Source: Sophora flavescens
Lineage: Eukaryota > Streptophyta > Magnoliopsida > Fabales > Fabaceae
DNA: 64,000 bases
Assembly: GCA_030762895.1 (NCBI GenBank)
Contig: CM061067.1
Location: 170,064,518-170,128,517, forward strand
Reading direction: 5' to 3'
In this document: piece by piece, positions 22,240 through 33,389 of the stretch
How positions within the stretch are numbered: position 1 is the stretch's first letter
How the letters are laid out: the number at the start of each line of letters is the position of its first letter
The notes under the pieces: model-generated
Databases searched by the model: none
What the model was told of the DNA's origin: nothing
What the model saw: only the letters and a program-made list of their open reading frames with translations
Program-made: the position numbers and the translations under genes

Positions 22240-22540
22240 GTTTCTATTGTGTGTTGTGTGTACATTGGTGTTGTGTGTGTGTTTGTTGTGTTGTGTGTGT
22301 GTGTGTTGTGAGTGTGTGTTTGTTGTGTGTTATGTGTACTAAAGTTTGTGTGTTCAATTGGATTGTAATCATAGGGTAGGTGTGTGTGTGCTCTGTGTGT
22401 GTGTCAGTTTGGGATGTTTGTGTGTGTGTGTGTGCAGAGATGTGTGTTTAGTGTATGTGTGTGTGTCTGTTTGGGATGTTTGTGTGTGTGTGTGTGTGCA
22501 GAGATGTGTGTTTAGTGTATGTGTGTGTGTCTGTTTGGGA

Positions 22541-22575
<35 letters not shown>

Positions 22576-22680
22576 ATGTGTGTTTAGTGTATGTGTGTGT
22601 GTCTGTTTGGGATGTGTGTGTGTGTGTGTGTGTGTGCAGAGATGTGTGTTTAGTGTATGTGTGTGAGTTTAGGGATGTGT
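22240..22680. repeat. TG-rich minisatellite
   Basis: GT repeats grade into about four tandem units of 62-72 bp (22390-22670). Each has the words GTCTGTTTGGGATG, a GT run, and AGAGATGTGTGTTTAGTGTA. The units differ mainly in the number of GT pairs. The overlapping cysteine/valine-rich open frames here are artefacts of the repeat. Confidence 0.9.
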
Positions 22681-23944
22681 GTTTTTGTTACTCATCATTT
22701 TCATTTTTTCATCCAACACATTTCTCTCTTTTCTCTTAGTTTCTCAAGGTGTCTTGATTTCTTACTCAAGGATCATCACTTAGAGGTAATTTTCCTCCAA
22801 CCTTTCTTCATTACAATTGATGTTGAGTTGATTAGCTTCATGCTTGTTCTTAATTTTGTTCAAAAAGAATTAAGCTTGAAAATGGTAGAAAAATCATAAC
22901 TCTTTGTACCCATTGATTTAAGTCTTGAAACTTAATATTGGTGCTTCTATAATCATACTCTTCATGCTTGCCAAATGATTTGATGAACAAAAATTTCTCC
23001 CCTATTTTCCCCCACTTGGTCGAACCATACCCTTTTATTTTACTCTTGGATTTCAAAAATTTGTAACTCTTTGCATAAAGGGAAACAAATCTCCAAATTT
23101 GATATCTGTGCTTGTCTAGTGATCAATGATCATCCTTCCTTTCTCTTCATGTTTTTCATTCAAATCACTAAGTTGCTACAACTTTCCATATTCCTTGATT
23201 TTTATGATTTAAATTCTAGAAAATCATAGAAATGGAATTTGTGAGTTATGACAATTTTTCCCTACTAACTAAGACCCTAACATCTTGTCTATCTAGGATG
23301 GACTATTAGATCATATAATTAATATAGTTAATTAGTGGTTAGTTACAAATCAGTTGCTTTATCTTACATATAATATAAGTCACTTTTATATATGACTTGA
23401 TGTAATAAACTTTCTCATTCAATCAATTACACCTTTCAGTTTTCTCTCTATTATTTTCTATTTTAATGGGCACTGTCATGTTTACTAACATGAACATTGA
23501 ACAACATGGAAAATCTTCTCTTTGATAGAAAGAAATTCTAGCATTATCCACATTTTTTTTATGGTACTGGATATGTAATATATTGATTCGATTTGTGTTA
23601 ACAGTTAGGCCCGATTTAAGGATAATTTTTAAAAAAAAAGTCGAAATCAAAATAAATTGACCTTCAGCTCTCCAATCTTATTATTTTTTATGCTTCATTG
23701 ATTATTTTTTCGTGAGCACATGCTTTAACACTAGATATTCACGAGATAAATTATTTAGGTATAACAATTTAACATAATCGAATAGTGATTTGATTTGAAA
23801 TGAATAATTTCATTTATGCACGATAGGTCCTTGTTGTCATATTCTTCTACCGGCTCCTCCACTTATCCTTGCTCAGTTGTGTTTTCTCTCTCAGGTCAGT
23901 TCTCTGAATGCTCAGTGTAATGTATTATGTGAATTATCGTCTTG

Positions 23945-24290
23945 TTTGGTAGTGGAGAGCTGAGCTCAATAGGATGTGATCTTGTCTGATTGTATGCTGA
24001 TAATTAATTTAATGTTATGCATGTGTTTGTCAATATGTGTTGTTTGTTAGTGGAGAGCGGAGCTCAATAAGATGTGATCTTGTTTGATTGTATGCTGATA
24101 ATTTAATGTTTATGCATGTGTTTGTCAATATGTGTTGTTTGTTAGTGGAGAGCGGAGCTCAATAGGATGTGATCCTGTCCGAAAGGCGGGATATCAAGGT
24201 GTGTCTGATAATTTAGAAATTATGCATGTGTTTGACAATTAACTGCTACTTGTTAGTGGAGAGCGGAGCTCGATAGGATGTTTGCTACAA
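23945..24290. repeat. Tandem repeat of about 100-bp units
   Basis: Four units start with TAGTGGAGAGCGGAGCTC-like words near 23950, 24048, 24143 and 24254. Each continues with AATAGGATGTGATC and ATGCATGTGTTTG segments. The repeat lies in the 5' untranslated region or intron ahead of the CACTA-C TNP2 gene. Confidence 0.8.
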
Positions 24291-24425
24291 TATTTAATCT
24301 AAGTTTGTATTGATTTACGCTGCAATTTATATAAACTCAACAATGTTGCAATATTTATAGGTTAATGGTTTTATTTTCTGTTAGAGTTAATAATTAATTT
24401 ACGAAAGCCTTAGTTTCCTATTTGA

Positions 24426-24485
24426 GATTCAATATTAATGAGCATGCGTAACTTATCAAGGTATGCATGCTCATTGTATTGAATC
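24426..24485. repeat. Inverted repeat with 20-bp arms
   Basis: GATTCAATATTAATGAGCATG (left arm, in part) faces its near-perfect inverse ending TGTATTGAATC, with a loop of about 18 bases. It lies about 400 bp before the TNP2 start codon. Confidence 0.7.
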
Positions 24486-24873
24486 TTGAATTGTCCAAGT
24501 GGGACAGTTTGGGAAAAAACCTTTTTCACACTCGTACAATAGTCATTTCAATGTTCAAATGCCTTATATACTTGTTGAAATCTCGGTCTGATGCATTTCC
24601 TTTTGTTCTCCTGGTGCATACTTGATCGCGGTGATTCTGACCGTGCTCGGGTCGTGTAACTTGGAGACCGATGGGAAATGTTGTCGAAATTTTGTCAAGT
24701 ATAAGGTATTTGAATATGGGAATAACTATTAGTAGCCGAGTGTGACAAAGGTTTCTTCTCGAATGGGATAGGTTCATACCTTGTCATAAGAACGAGATTG
24801 ATGGAGTTATTGGAATGCACCGTAATATATAAGTGTTATTGTAGGATTGGTCAGGCTATTTAATTGCCAAAGA

Positions 24874-27800
24874 ATGGATATTCCTGAGAATCGAAAATGG
24901 ATGTATCGTAGGTTGGATCGGAATAAACGCCTTAGGGAAGAGTATAGAGTTGGAGTGGGTGAGTTTATAGAGTTTGTTGTTAGCCAGGGAGAGATTTATA
25001 CTACTGGGCGGTGATCAATTGAGGTGTCCTTGCAAAAGATGCAAGTGTCAATCTTTCAAAAGTGTGGATGGAGTTGTAGTCGATCTTTATGAGAAGGGCT
25101 TCATGCCTGATTACTATTGGTGGAGTAACCATGGTGATACGTTGCCTGACTTAAACCCGATTGTGGGTGAAGGTTCGTACTATGGAAGTGGTGACGGGAG
25201 GGAAGAATTAAATCCATACGAGCAGATGATAATGGATCATGCTTGGACCATCGGTTGGTGTTGTACTAGAAGAAGATGGGGGATAAGATGGTGGAATGGG
25301 TTCCCAATACATAGAGGAGAATCCGAATCCCGAAGCTCAAAGATTCTATGATATGCTGAGTGCTGCACGATCTCCATTGTGGGAAGGATGTCGGGAGTAC
25401 ACTGAGTTGTCGATGTGCATGGAATGGTTGAGTATCAAATCGACTACAATATGCAAGAAGGCTGTTTTAATCGCCTCAAAGAGTCGGTGTCCAAGGCGTT
25501 GCTGAAGGCAATCGGATGCCTACAAGTTTTTATCATGCTAAGAAGTCCGTGGAAAATTTGGGTCCGGGGTGTTTGAAAATTGATTGTTGCCCGAATGGAT
25601 GTATGTTGTACTATAAGGATGATTCAGCGAAAGCATAACGTGTTGTCGATTTTGTGGTGCGGATCGGTATAAGACAACCACTAGGATGGGCATTGAGAAG
25701 AAGTGGTTGCTAAAAAAGATGTGGTACTTTCCGCTCGTGCCAAGACTTACAAGATTGTACTCTTCGATGGCACCGCAGCTCACATGAGGTGGCATAGTGA
25801 GCATGAGAGGGAGCAAGATATCTTCTGTCATCCATCCGATGGAGAAGCTTGGAAGCATTTTGATAGGGTTCATATGGCATTTTCGCAGGACCTCGCAATG
25901 TCCGATTGGGGTTATCTCACGATGGATTTAATCCTTTTGGGCAGTCCGAAAAGCATACTCTTGTTGGCCTAGTTATCCCGACTCCATACAATCTTCCCCC
26001 GGGGATGTGCATGAAGCGGGAGTTTATGTTCCTAACAGTCATAATTCCGGGTTCGTCTAATCCAAAAGGTAAGATTGATGTGTACTTGCAGCCACTGATA
26101 GATGAGTTGACAATGCTGTGGAATGATGGTGTGTTGACATATGACGTATCTTTGAGGCAGAATTTCATCATGAAAGCAGCTTTAATGTGGACGATCAACG
26201 ACTTTCCTGCTTATGGGATGATGTCGGGTTGGATGACCGCGGGGAAGCTTGGATGCCCAGTATGTATGGAGCGATCGAAGGCATTCACGCTTAAAAACAG
26301 TCGAAAGATCTCATATTTTGATTGTCATCATCAATTCCTTCCAGAAGATCATCCTTATAGGCGGAACAAGAATGCATTCAAGAAGCGTTGTGCGGAGAGA
26401 ACACCGCCTCCACCACGTTTGACTGGTCCTAATGTATGGAGCAGAGTACAGTACTTACCGCTCGTCCATGAAACCCAAGGAGAACATATTCCTGATTATG
26501 GCGTCAACCATAATTGGACAAAACAAAGTATATTTTGGAGGTTGCCGTATTGGAGGACGCAGCTACTCCGTCACAACATTGATGTCATGTATACTGAGAG
26601 GAATGTGTTTTTGAATGTGTTTGACACTGTGATGGACATCAAGGGGAGGACAAAGGATGCAAATAAAGCCCGATTGGACCTGATTGACATTTGTAATCGG
26701 AAGGAGCTTGAGTTGCAAGACGGTGGTCGTGGCAGACTTATCAAACCGAAGGCAAGTTATACACTAAGCAAAGCACAGAAATTGGCCGTCTGTAAGTGGG
26801 TTAAAGAACTAAAGTTACCAGATGGGTATGCTTCCAATCTGGGTAGATGTGTTGACATTAAGGAAGCAAAGTTACATGGAATGAAGAGTCATGATTGCCA
26901 CGTGTTCATGCAACGGTTGCTTCCAATTGCGTTCGACGCATTACCGAAGCAAATTTGGAACCCACTTGTTGATCTTAGCCACTTTTTCAGGGAGCTTACA
27001 TCGACAACACTAAATGTGAATCAATTAAAGGATATGGAAGTCAAGATACCCGTTTTGTTATTTAAGCTGGAGCAAATCTTCCCGCCGAGTTTCTTTGATT
27101 CCATGGAACACCTGCCAGTTCATCTACCTTACGAAGCAAGAGTTGGTGGCCCAGTCCAATACCGTTGGATGTATCCATTTGAGAGGTAAACAACATCAAC
27201 TATTTTACTTAATACATATGAAATTCACGAACACGAGAGCAGTAGTTTAGCTTTCCCTAAAACTAGTAATTATTTGTAAGTATCCATCTTTAATAGGTTC
27301 CTGCACTCCCTTAAACACAAAGTCAAGAACAAGGCACGAGTGGAGGGTTCCATTTGTGAAGCATACTTAGTAGAGGAGACTTCCACTTTTGCTTCTTATT
27401 ACTATCCGGACGAAGTTAACACGAGAAGGACAAGGATGCCTAGAAACGTTGATTCGGGCGAAGGATGTTCAACTAGTCCTCCTATATCAATATTCAACTA
27501 TCCGAGCAGATTTAGTGGCAAATCAAAAGGATATTTCTTGGAGCAAATGTGACATTAATGCTGCTCATCTGTATATCCTTCAAAATTGTGAAGAGGTGGC
27601 GCCATATTTAGAGTAAGTTTCTACAATGTCTTTAATAAGTTCAATTGACATTTATTATTATTAATCGTCCTGCTGTTAATCTCCCATATGTAGGATGTAC
27701 GGCAATTTTCTAAGGATCTCCAACCCGACATTTCAAATGATCAAGTTGATCGAGAAATTACTTCTCACCTTGCTACGTGGTTCAAGAAAATATGTAGGTT

Positions 27801-28599
27801 AAGCATCTTCATTTTTTGAAGCATACATTTTATCTCCTTAAATATATAGCATGTATAAGAATAATATAATATTTGATTGTTTAGGTACTAGATCCAGAAA
27901 ACAATGTTCAAAATCCATTGTTGACAAATTTGGCATGGGGGCCTAACAGATGGGTTACATCATGGAATACTTATATTGTAAATGGATATAAATTTAACAC
28001 AAAAACATGGAATGAAGGAATGCAGACGTGTAACTATGGTGTTTGTGTGCGAGCCACTGATGGCAAAGTAGAGGATGATTTCTATGGGGTTCTAACTGAC
28101 ATCCTTGAACTCGATTATACCGGTTTCCCCGTGATGAAATTAGTTATCTTCAAGTGTGATTGGTTTGATCCCACTCTTGACGTAGGGACAAAAATAGATA
28201 AAAATTATGGTATTGTTCAAGTTAGGCTGTCTCGAAGGTATAATAAGGCGTCGACCCATTCATTTTTTCACAACAGCAGAGCAGGTTTATTACTCGCCAT
28301 ATCCCGAAGGACATCATGGCTGGTTGGGTGTTATTAAGATAAAGGCTCGCAGATAATTACCGATAATGTAATCAACCAGCCTGAAAAAGATGCTCCATAC
28401 CAAGATGATGAGTTTTCAAGACCCCACGTCATCGTTGCAAATTACGCCTGACATTATTGTTAATTCTCCGGCGGACATTTCCGGAACTGGGGAAGAAGTT
28501 GAAATAGAGTTAATGGATCAATCCGAGTTGGACGCATCAAGCGAAGGTACATTCCGTTCAAGTGATACTTATGAGACTGAGGGTGAATTTAGTGACTGA
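24874..28599 (+). pseudogene. TNP2-type transposase gene of CACTA-C
   Basis: The start ATG at 24874 gives a transposase-associated domain (KWMYRRLDRNKRLREEY, then CPCKRCKC and a WWSNHGD motif). One extra base near 25008 and several more indels to about 25900 break the frame. The long open part 25906-27189 is the Transposase_21 (TNP2) core: DGFNPFG, YNLPPGMCMK, KAALMWTINDFPAYGMMSGW, WRLPYWRTQLLRHNIDVMYT and HDCHVFMQRLLPIA. It continues into DUF4218 (SLKHKVKNKARVEGSICEAY, 27300-27552) and DUF4216 (WVTSWNTYIVNGYKF, IFKCDWFDP, 27918-28337). Normal TNP2 domain order, but not translatable as it stands. It would catalyse CACTA excision and integration. Confidence 0.88.
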
Positions 28600-28721
28600 G
28601 ATTCTACTTAGTTAATTTATTTATGTCATAATTCATTGTGTGAATGTCATTCTACTTATTAGGTAATTTATTTTTGTATTATTTACACTGTTGTGTAATC
28701 ATATTTTCATTTTTTTCACAG

Positions 28722-30452
28722 ATGGCAGATTCCTCCGCAGAGGTAGGGGTCGTCGTGGAGGTCGTGGCTGCGAGAGTCCCTTCGCCGGCCGACCCACGCC
28801 TCTTCTCGGATCGAGACCATCCTACCAGCAGACCTCCTGTTGACGGGACACCTCGGGGTGATGGAGTTGCACCCCCCACCCATCCTCATGTGGTCGGGAC
28901 ACAGGCTGCACCTCATCATCCACACCTACGACGATAGGACCATCATCATCATCGGACAGGAGAGTCGTGGTCCATCCGACAGGAGGATTCTTCTTATCCC
29001 CAGGGGGGATAACGAGTATGCTAATTTAATTTTTTAATATATATAAAGTATCGTTAATTTCTATTTACTTGTTTTTAAAATTTAATTATAACATTTATTA
29101 ATGCTCTAATTTTGCTGCAGCTTTCTGCCCGCGAAGGGCCCTTCTGATTCGATCTCGAAGATCCTGCGACGCAAGTTTGATGGATCATGGCCTACATGGA
29201 AGGCCATCCCACTGGGCCATAGGGATCAGTTGTTTAAGGTAACAGTTTATTAAGTTTTTTAAATTAAATTTACATTATATATATGTACACACGAATTTCC
29301 TAACAACTGTAAGTTGCAGAAAGAGTATAGGTGGGACTTAGCTTTAGAGGCTCTCGTCAGGGACATATTTGAGCATAAAGGCTCACTGGTTATGAAGAAT
29401 CTGATGAACAAGCTGAGGAAGGGGCATAATAAGGGGAGGTGGGTGGATCCTGAGATCATGAGGCAGCTGGACCAGTACTGGGCTACTGAGAAGTTCCAGG
29501 AGATCCAGGCCACAGCTCGGCGTAATCGAGCTTCTGATGGTGGCGCATGTGGTTGGACCTATGGGGTCTAAATCAGCCTCCTCCCACTACGACGAGCTGG
29601 TAATACAAAAAAATTTTGACTTAAAATACTATTTAATTAATTAGTTTTCATTTTTAATTATTATTATTAATTTAATATTATATTATTATGTGCAGAAAGC
29701 ACGAAAACAAATGGGCCCGATCAGCTATGGAGTTGGTGGAGAGGACGAAGAAGTTGAAGTCGGGGACATGGGTCAACGACAAGGCCCGTAACTATGCTGT
29801 AAGCAAAAAAATAATTTAGTGTTTACTTGTAATTTATTATAAATGATTTGTTAATATTGGATATAATTATTTTAACTAAATCTATTCAACTTTGTAGGCA
29901 GGCTTCAACGAGAAGAAGGACGATGCCATATCACGTGCCTCACAGTCACAAGATGAGGCTTTGACTGGTGATGGCTGCTCTCCTGTCTCCATCGACGATA
30001 ATGCCATTTATTTGGAGGTCGTCGGGGGCAGGAACAAGAAGGGGCACGTGTATGGCCTCGGATACCTGGGAGCCGAGTTCATCGCTTCATCGTCCGGAAC
30101 GCCTGCTCCTTGTTGCGCCGATACCGTCCCTCAGGAGCAGTTCCACCAAATGCAGGACACCATCACGCAGCTGAACGCGGAGCTTCGGGAGAAGAGCGAG
30201 AGAGAGCAGCAGATGGCGAACCAGATTGCACAGTTGACTCGGGCACACCAGCAGCTGATGCAGGCGAGCATCGAGCAGGGCCAGACACTACGGCTGGTGT
30301 TGGAGCAGATGAGGATCCAGACTCCAGTTGCTCAAGATGATGCTCTGACGGTTGTGCGCTCGCTGCCGCTCTCCTCCGTTCCCGCCGCCACCATCGATGT
30401 CACTCATCGCAGAGGACGATCAGCTAGCAGACGTCGGTGGTACGGACGCTGA
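28722..30452 (+). pseudogene. TNP1-like (Transposase_24) gene of CACTA-C
   Basis: An exon starts MADSSAEVGVVVEVV at 28722. Further exons lie near 29122-29238 (KFDGSWPTWKAIPLGHRDQLF), 29318-29580 (WDLALEALVRDIFEHKGSL), 29690-29800 (ENKWARSAMELVERTKKLK) and 29900-30452. The last encodes NEKKDDAISRASQSQDE-type sequence, GYLGAEF and a coiled coil (LNAELREKSEREQQMANQ). This is the Transposase_24 layout: a regulatory, end-binding CACTA protein. I did not resolve every splice site, so it may be intact or only lightly damaged. It is called a pseudogene because a frame change is seen at 29570-29700. Confidence 0.65.
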
Positions 30453-30689
30453 GGATGATTGGATTCCTCCATCTCCCCCTCATCATGACTGATTTTTTCT
30501 CTCCATATTTTTGACTTTAAACGATTCTTGTACGACATTTTTGATTATTCTTTTTATATATATTTATTATTTTTTATGATTGTATATTTCATAAGTTATT
30601 TGGTGTATTTTATTAGTAATTTTTTTAACGTTTAAAGAAAATCAGAAAAAAAAATTATTATAAAAATTAAAATTAAAAAAAAAAATAAC

Positions 30690-31083
30690 CAGTTTAGCGA
30701 CCGAATTAGAAACCAATAATTCGGTCGCTAAACTTTATTTAAGATTTACAGATGATGTATAGCGACCGAAAATCCGTCGCTAATATAGGTTAACAGTAAC
30801 CAAAATTAGCGACCGAATTAGCAACCGATTATCGGTCGCTAAAAATGGTTACCCAAAAAATGTGACCAACCTAATAGCGACCGATTATTATTATATAGCG
30901 ACCGAATTTACGGTCGCTAATTAGCGACCGAAATAATAATTCGGTAGCTAAAACCTTAGCGACCAGGTATTCAGCTACCATCATAAATCGGTCTCTGATT
31001 CGGTCGCTAAAACAAATAGTGACCGATTTACATGGTTTAGCGACCGAAACTTACGGTCGCTAAACAATTGTTTTTTTGTAGTG
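30690..31083. repeat. Right terminus of CACTA-C with GCGACCG subterminal repeats
   Basis: Dense inverted and direct copies of TTAGCGACCGAATTA and TTCGGTCGCTAA mirror the left terminus and end in TTTTTTTGTAGTG. Confidence 0.85.
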
Positions 31084-31551
31084 TATAAGTCTTGTGCTTA
31101 ATGCTTGTGCTAATTTTGATTCACCTAAGGAATTAGGGTTCATAATTAGTAACAAAAGGATTATCACCTAAGGAATTAGGGATAAATCTAAATTAGTGAC
31201 TTGAGTGTCAATTGAATGAATTGAATTGAATGTTAGGGTTCTATGAGCTACATTAAGTGAAGATTAGGTGATTCCGATTCCTAACCGTCTTAAATACTTG
31301 ATTCTTCCTAATTGTTCATTTTTCCATTTCATTGATTGTTTGATAAAAGAAAATCTCATTCAATTACCTTTGTGTCAACACTTAATTCAACATTTCAGTT
31401 ATATGTTTGGGAATTTGAACTTTATTCGTTCAAATATCAATTGCTTAGTTGTCGTTGTTACTTGAATCTCAATCCTCGTGGGACGATACTCTACTCTCAT
31501 TATTATTACTTGATACGATTTGGTACACTTACCAATTTCACAACAAGTTTT

Positions 31552-31568
31552 TGGCGCCGTTGCCGGGA
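31552..31568 (+). promoter_or_regulatory. Primer binding site (tRNA-Asp type) of the Athila-like element
   Basis: TGGCGCCGTTGCCGGGA lies six bases after the LTR end. It is complementary to the 3' end of plant tRNA-Asp, the primer used by Athila-lineage elements. Confidence 0.85.
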
Positions 31569-31700
31569 ATTGTTGATCGATATCAACAAAAACAAAAGCA
31601 TTTGTTAATTTGAACATTATTTTTTTTTTCTGTTGTTATTTTTCTGTTTTCCTGTTGAACTTCGATTTAGTGCATACTTTGAAATTTCCTTGATAATCTT

Positions 31701-33356
31701 GTGCAGTGTATGCAAGGTAAAGCAACAAGTGAACTGTTATTTGATCCAGAAGTTGAGAAAACAGCAAAGAAGAATCGAAAGAAAACAAAAGAGCAAAAAC
31801 AGAGGAATAAGAATTTGGCAAAAGGAAATCCTTCTTCATCACAAGTCAAACAAGAGGTAATCATGGCTGAAAATGTGGATAGGAACCAGAGAACATTGGG
31901 AGATTATTCCAATGGTCCAACCAACTGAAATCACTCAAGCATTGTTAGACCACTGGTAGCTGCGAATAAATTTGAGATCAAACCGGCTTTACTCAATATT
32001 ATGCAGCAAAATCATTTTGGGGGAGGTGAAGCCGAAGATCCGAATAATCATGTCTCGAATTTCATAGAGATATGTGAGACTCTCAAGATTAATGGAGCTA
32101 CCGATGATGCGATAAGGTTGCGGTTGTTTCCTTTTTCACTGCGAGATAGAGCCAAAGCATGGCTCCAATCTCAACCTCAAGGAAGTATCACAACTTGGGA
32201 TGATTTGGAAGATAAGTTCTTAGCAAGTTATTTCCCACCGTCAAAGTTTGTGAAGATGAGAGGTGAAATCTCAAGCTTTATGCAACGTGATGGTGAAACC
32301 TTATATGATGCTTGGGAAAGATTCAAGGAGTTTCTAAGAAAGTGTCCCAATCACGGCTTTGATGATCTTCAACAAATGCAGATTTTTTGTAATGGATTGA
32401 GGCCATCAACAAAGCTTATGTTGGACGCTTCGGCGGGAGGTTCTATGAATTCCAAAACAGCGGAAGAGGCCTTAAGGTTGATTGAAGCTATGGCATCCAA
32501 TGATTATCTTATGAACCATGATAGAGGGAACACATCAAAGAAAGGGATATTTGAGCTTGAGTCTCAAAATGCAATATTGGCTCAAAACAAAATCATCACA
32601 AATCAATTGGATGTAATCACAAAGCAACTTCATGCCATGAGTGTGGGGCCAACACAAGCACAACAAGTAATGAGCTGTGATTTTTGTGGAGGAGATCATG
32701 AGAACGGTAATTGTGAAGCATCTAATGATCCTCAAGAGGAAGCAAACTATATGGGAAATTATTCAAGACAAGGGCATAATTCTTACTCTAATCCATACAA
32801 TCAAGGTTGGAGGAAGCATCCTAATGTCACTTGGAAACAAGAAGTTCCTCAAGCAAATAATCCTCCACCACAAAAGCAAGTTCAAGAGAGGAAAATCAAC
32901 TTGGAGGATGCTCTTTCTCAATTCATTCAAGTAACTCAATCTAACTTCAAAAACACCGAATCATCAATCAAAAATCTGGAAAATCAGATTGGGCAGCTAG
33001 CAAAGCAGTTTGCAGAGCAGTCAAACAGCAATTTCTCTGGCAATACAGTGGTTAACCCGAAGGAACAATGCAAGGCAATGACTTTGAGGAGTGGTAAAGT
33101 CATTACATCCCCTGCTGAACAGAAAATTGTTGATAAAGAAGTTGAAGTTGATAAGAGTGAGTTGGAGGAAGCAAAAGAAGATGAGGTGAGTGATCAAGAA
33201 AAGAATAATGAAAAAAAGAGAAAGCTAGTTGATGAGGAGTCACACTTGAGAAAAACTAAGAGTCAATTGTTGAGAGAGAATGGCAAGCCTCAAGAAATTC
33301 CCTCTTATGTGAAATTACCTTATCCTCATGTGAGTAAGAAGAAGGAGAAGGAATAG
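31701..33356 (+). pseudogene. gag of the Athila-like element
   Basis: One frame from about 31701, with an in-frame TGA at 31926-31928, then open to the TAG at 33354-33356. It contains the retrotransposon gag domain (DAIRLRLFPFSLRDRAKAWL at about 32110-32170, FCNGLRPSTK, DASAGGSMNSKTAEEA), a zinc-knuckle-like CDFCGGDHENGNC at 32673-32711, and a lysine/glutamate-rich C-terminus. Gag packages the element RNA. The internal stop means the long part could be made only by readthrough or re-initiation (ATG at 32001). Confidence 0.88.
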
Positions 33357-33389
33357 CAATTTGCTAGATTCCTTGACATCTTCAAGAGG

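Larger units (their letters stand above)
21409..31083 (+). mobile_element. CACTA-C, complete 9.7-kb element in the Athila 5' LTR
   Basis: It begins CACTACAAAAAAAAGGTC and ends TTTTTTTGTAGTG, with the 3-bp duplication TAT (21406-21408 and 31084-31086). The intact 3' LTR shows the empty site, CCTATAAGTC near 42223-42232, which proves the boundaries. Plus-strand genes are TNP2 (24874-28599) then a TNP1-like gene (28722-30452). Both ends carry arrays of TTAGCGACCGAATT and its inverse. TNP2 is broken, so the element is not autonomous. Confidence 0.93.
20534..31545 (+). repeat. 5' LTR of the Athila-like element, split by CACTA-C
   Basis: The LTR pieces are 20534-21408 and 31087-31545 (about 1334 bp together), matching the unsplit 3' LTR at 41348-42685 (1338 bp). 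A TATA box (TATAAA) is at 20959-20964. The GC-rich segment 20720-20945 upstream of it has many GGGCGCC and CAGCGC words and differs strongly from the 3' LTR, while the rest differs only by scattered substitutions. Confidence 0.9.

Noticed and set aside
22346..22739. Cysteine- and valine-rich frames resembling a repeat protein
   Set aside because: They are direct translations of the GT minisatellite in different frames.
31552..31568. tRNA-like sequence
   Set aside because: Only the complement of the tRNA-Asp 3' end is present. It is a primer binding site, not a tRNA gene.
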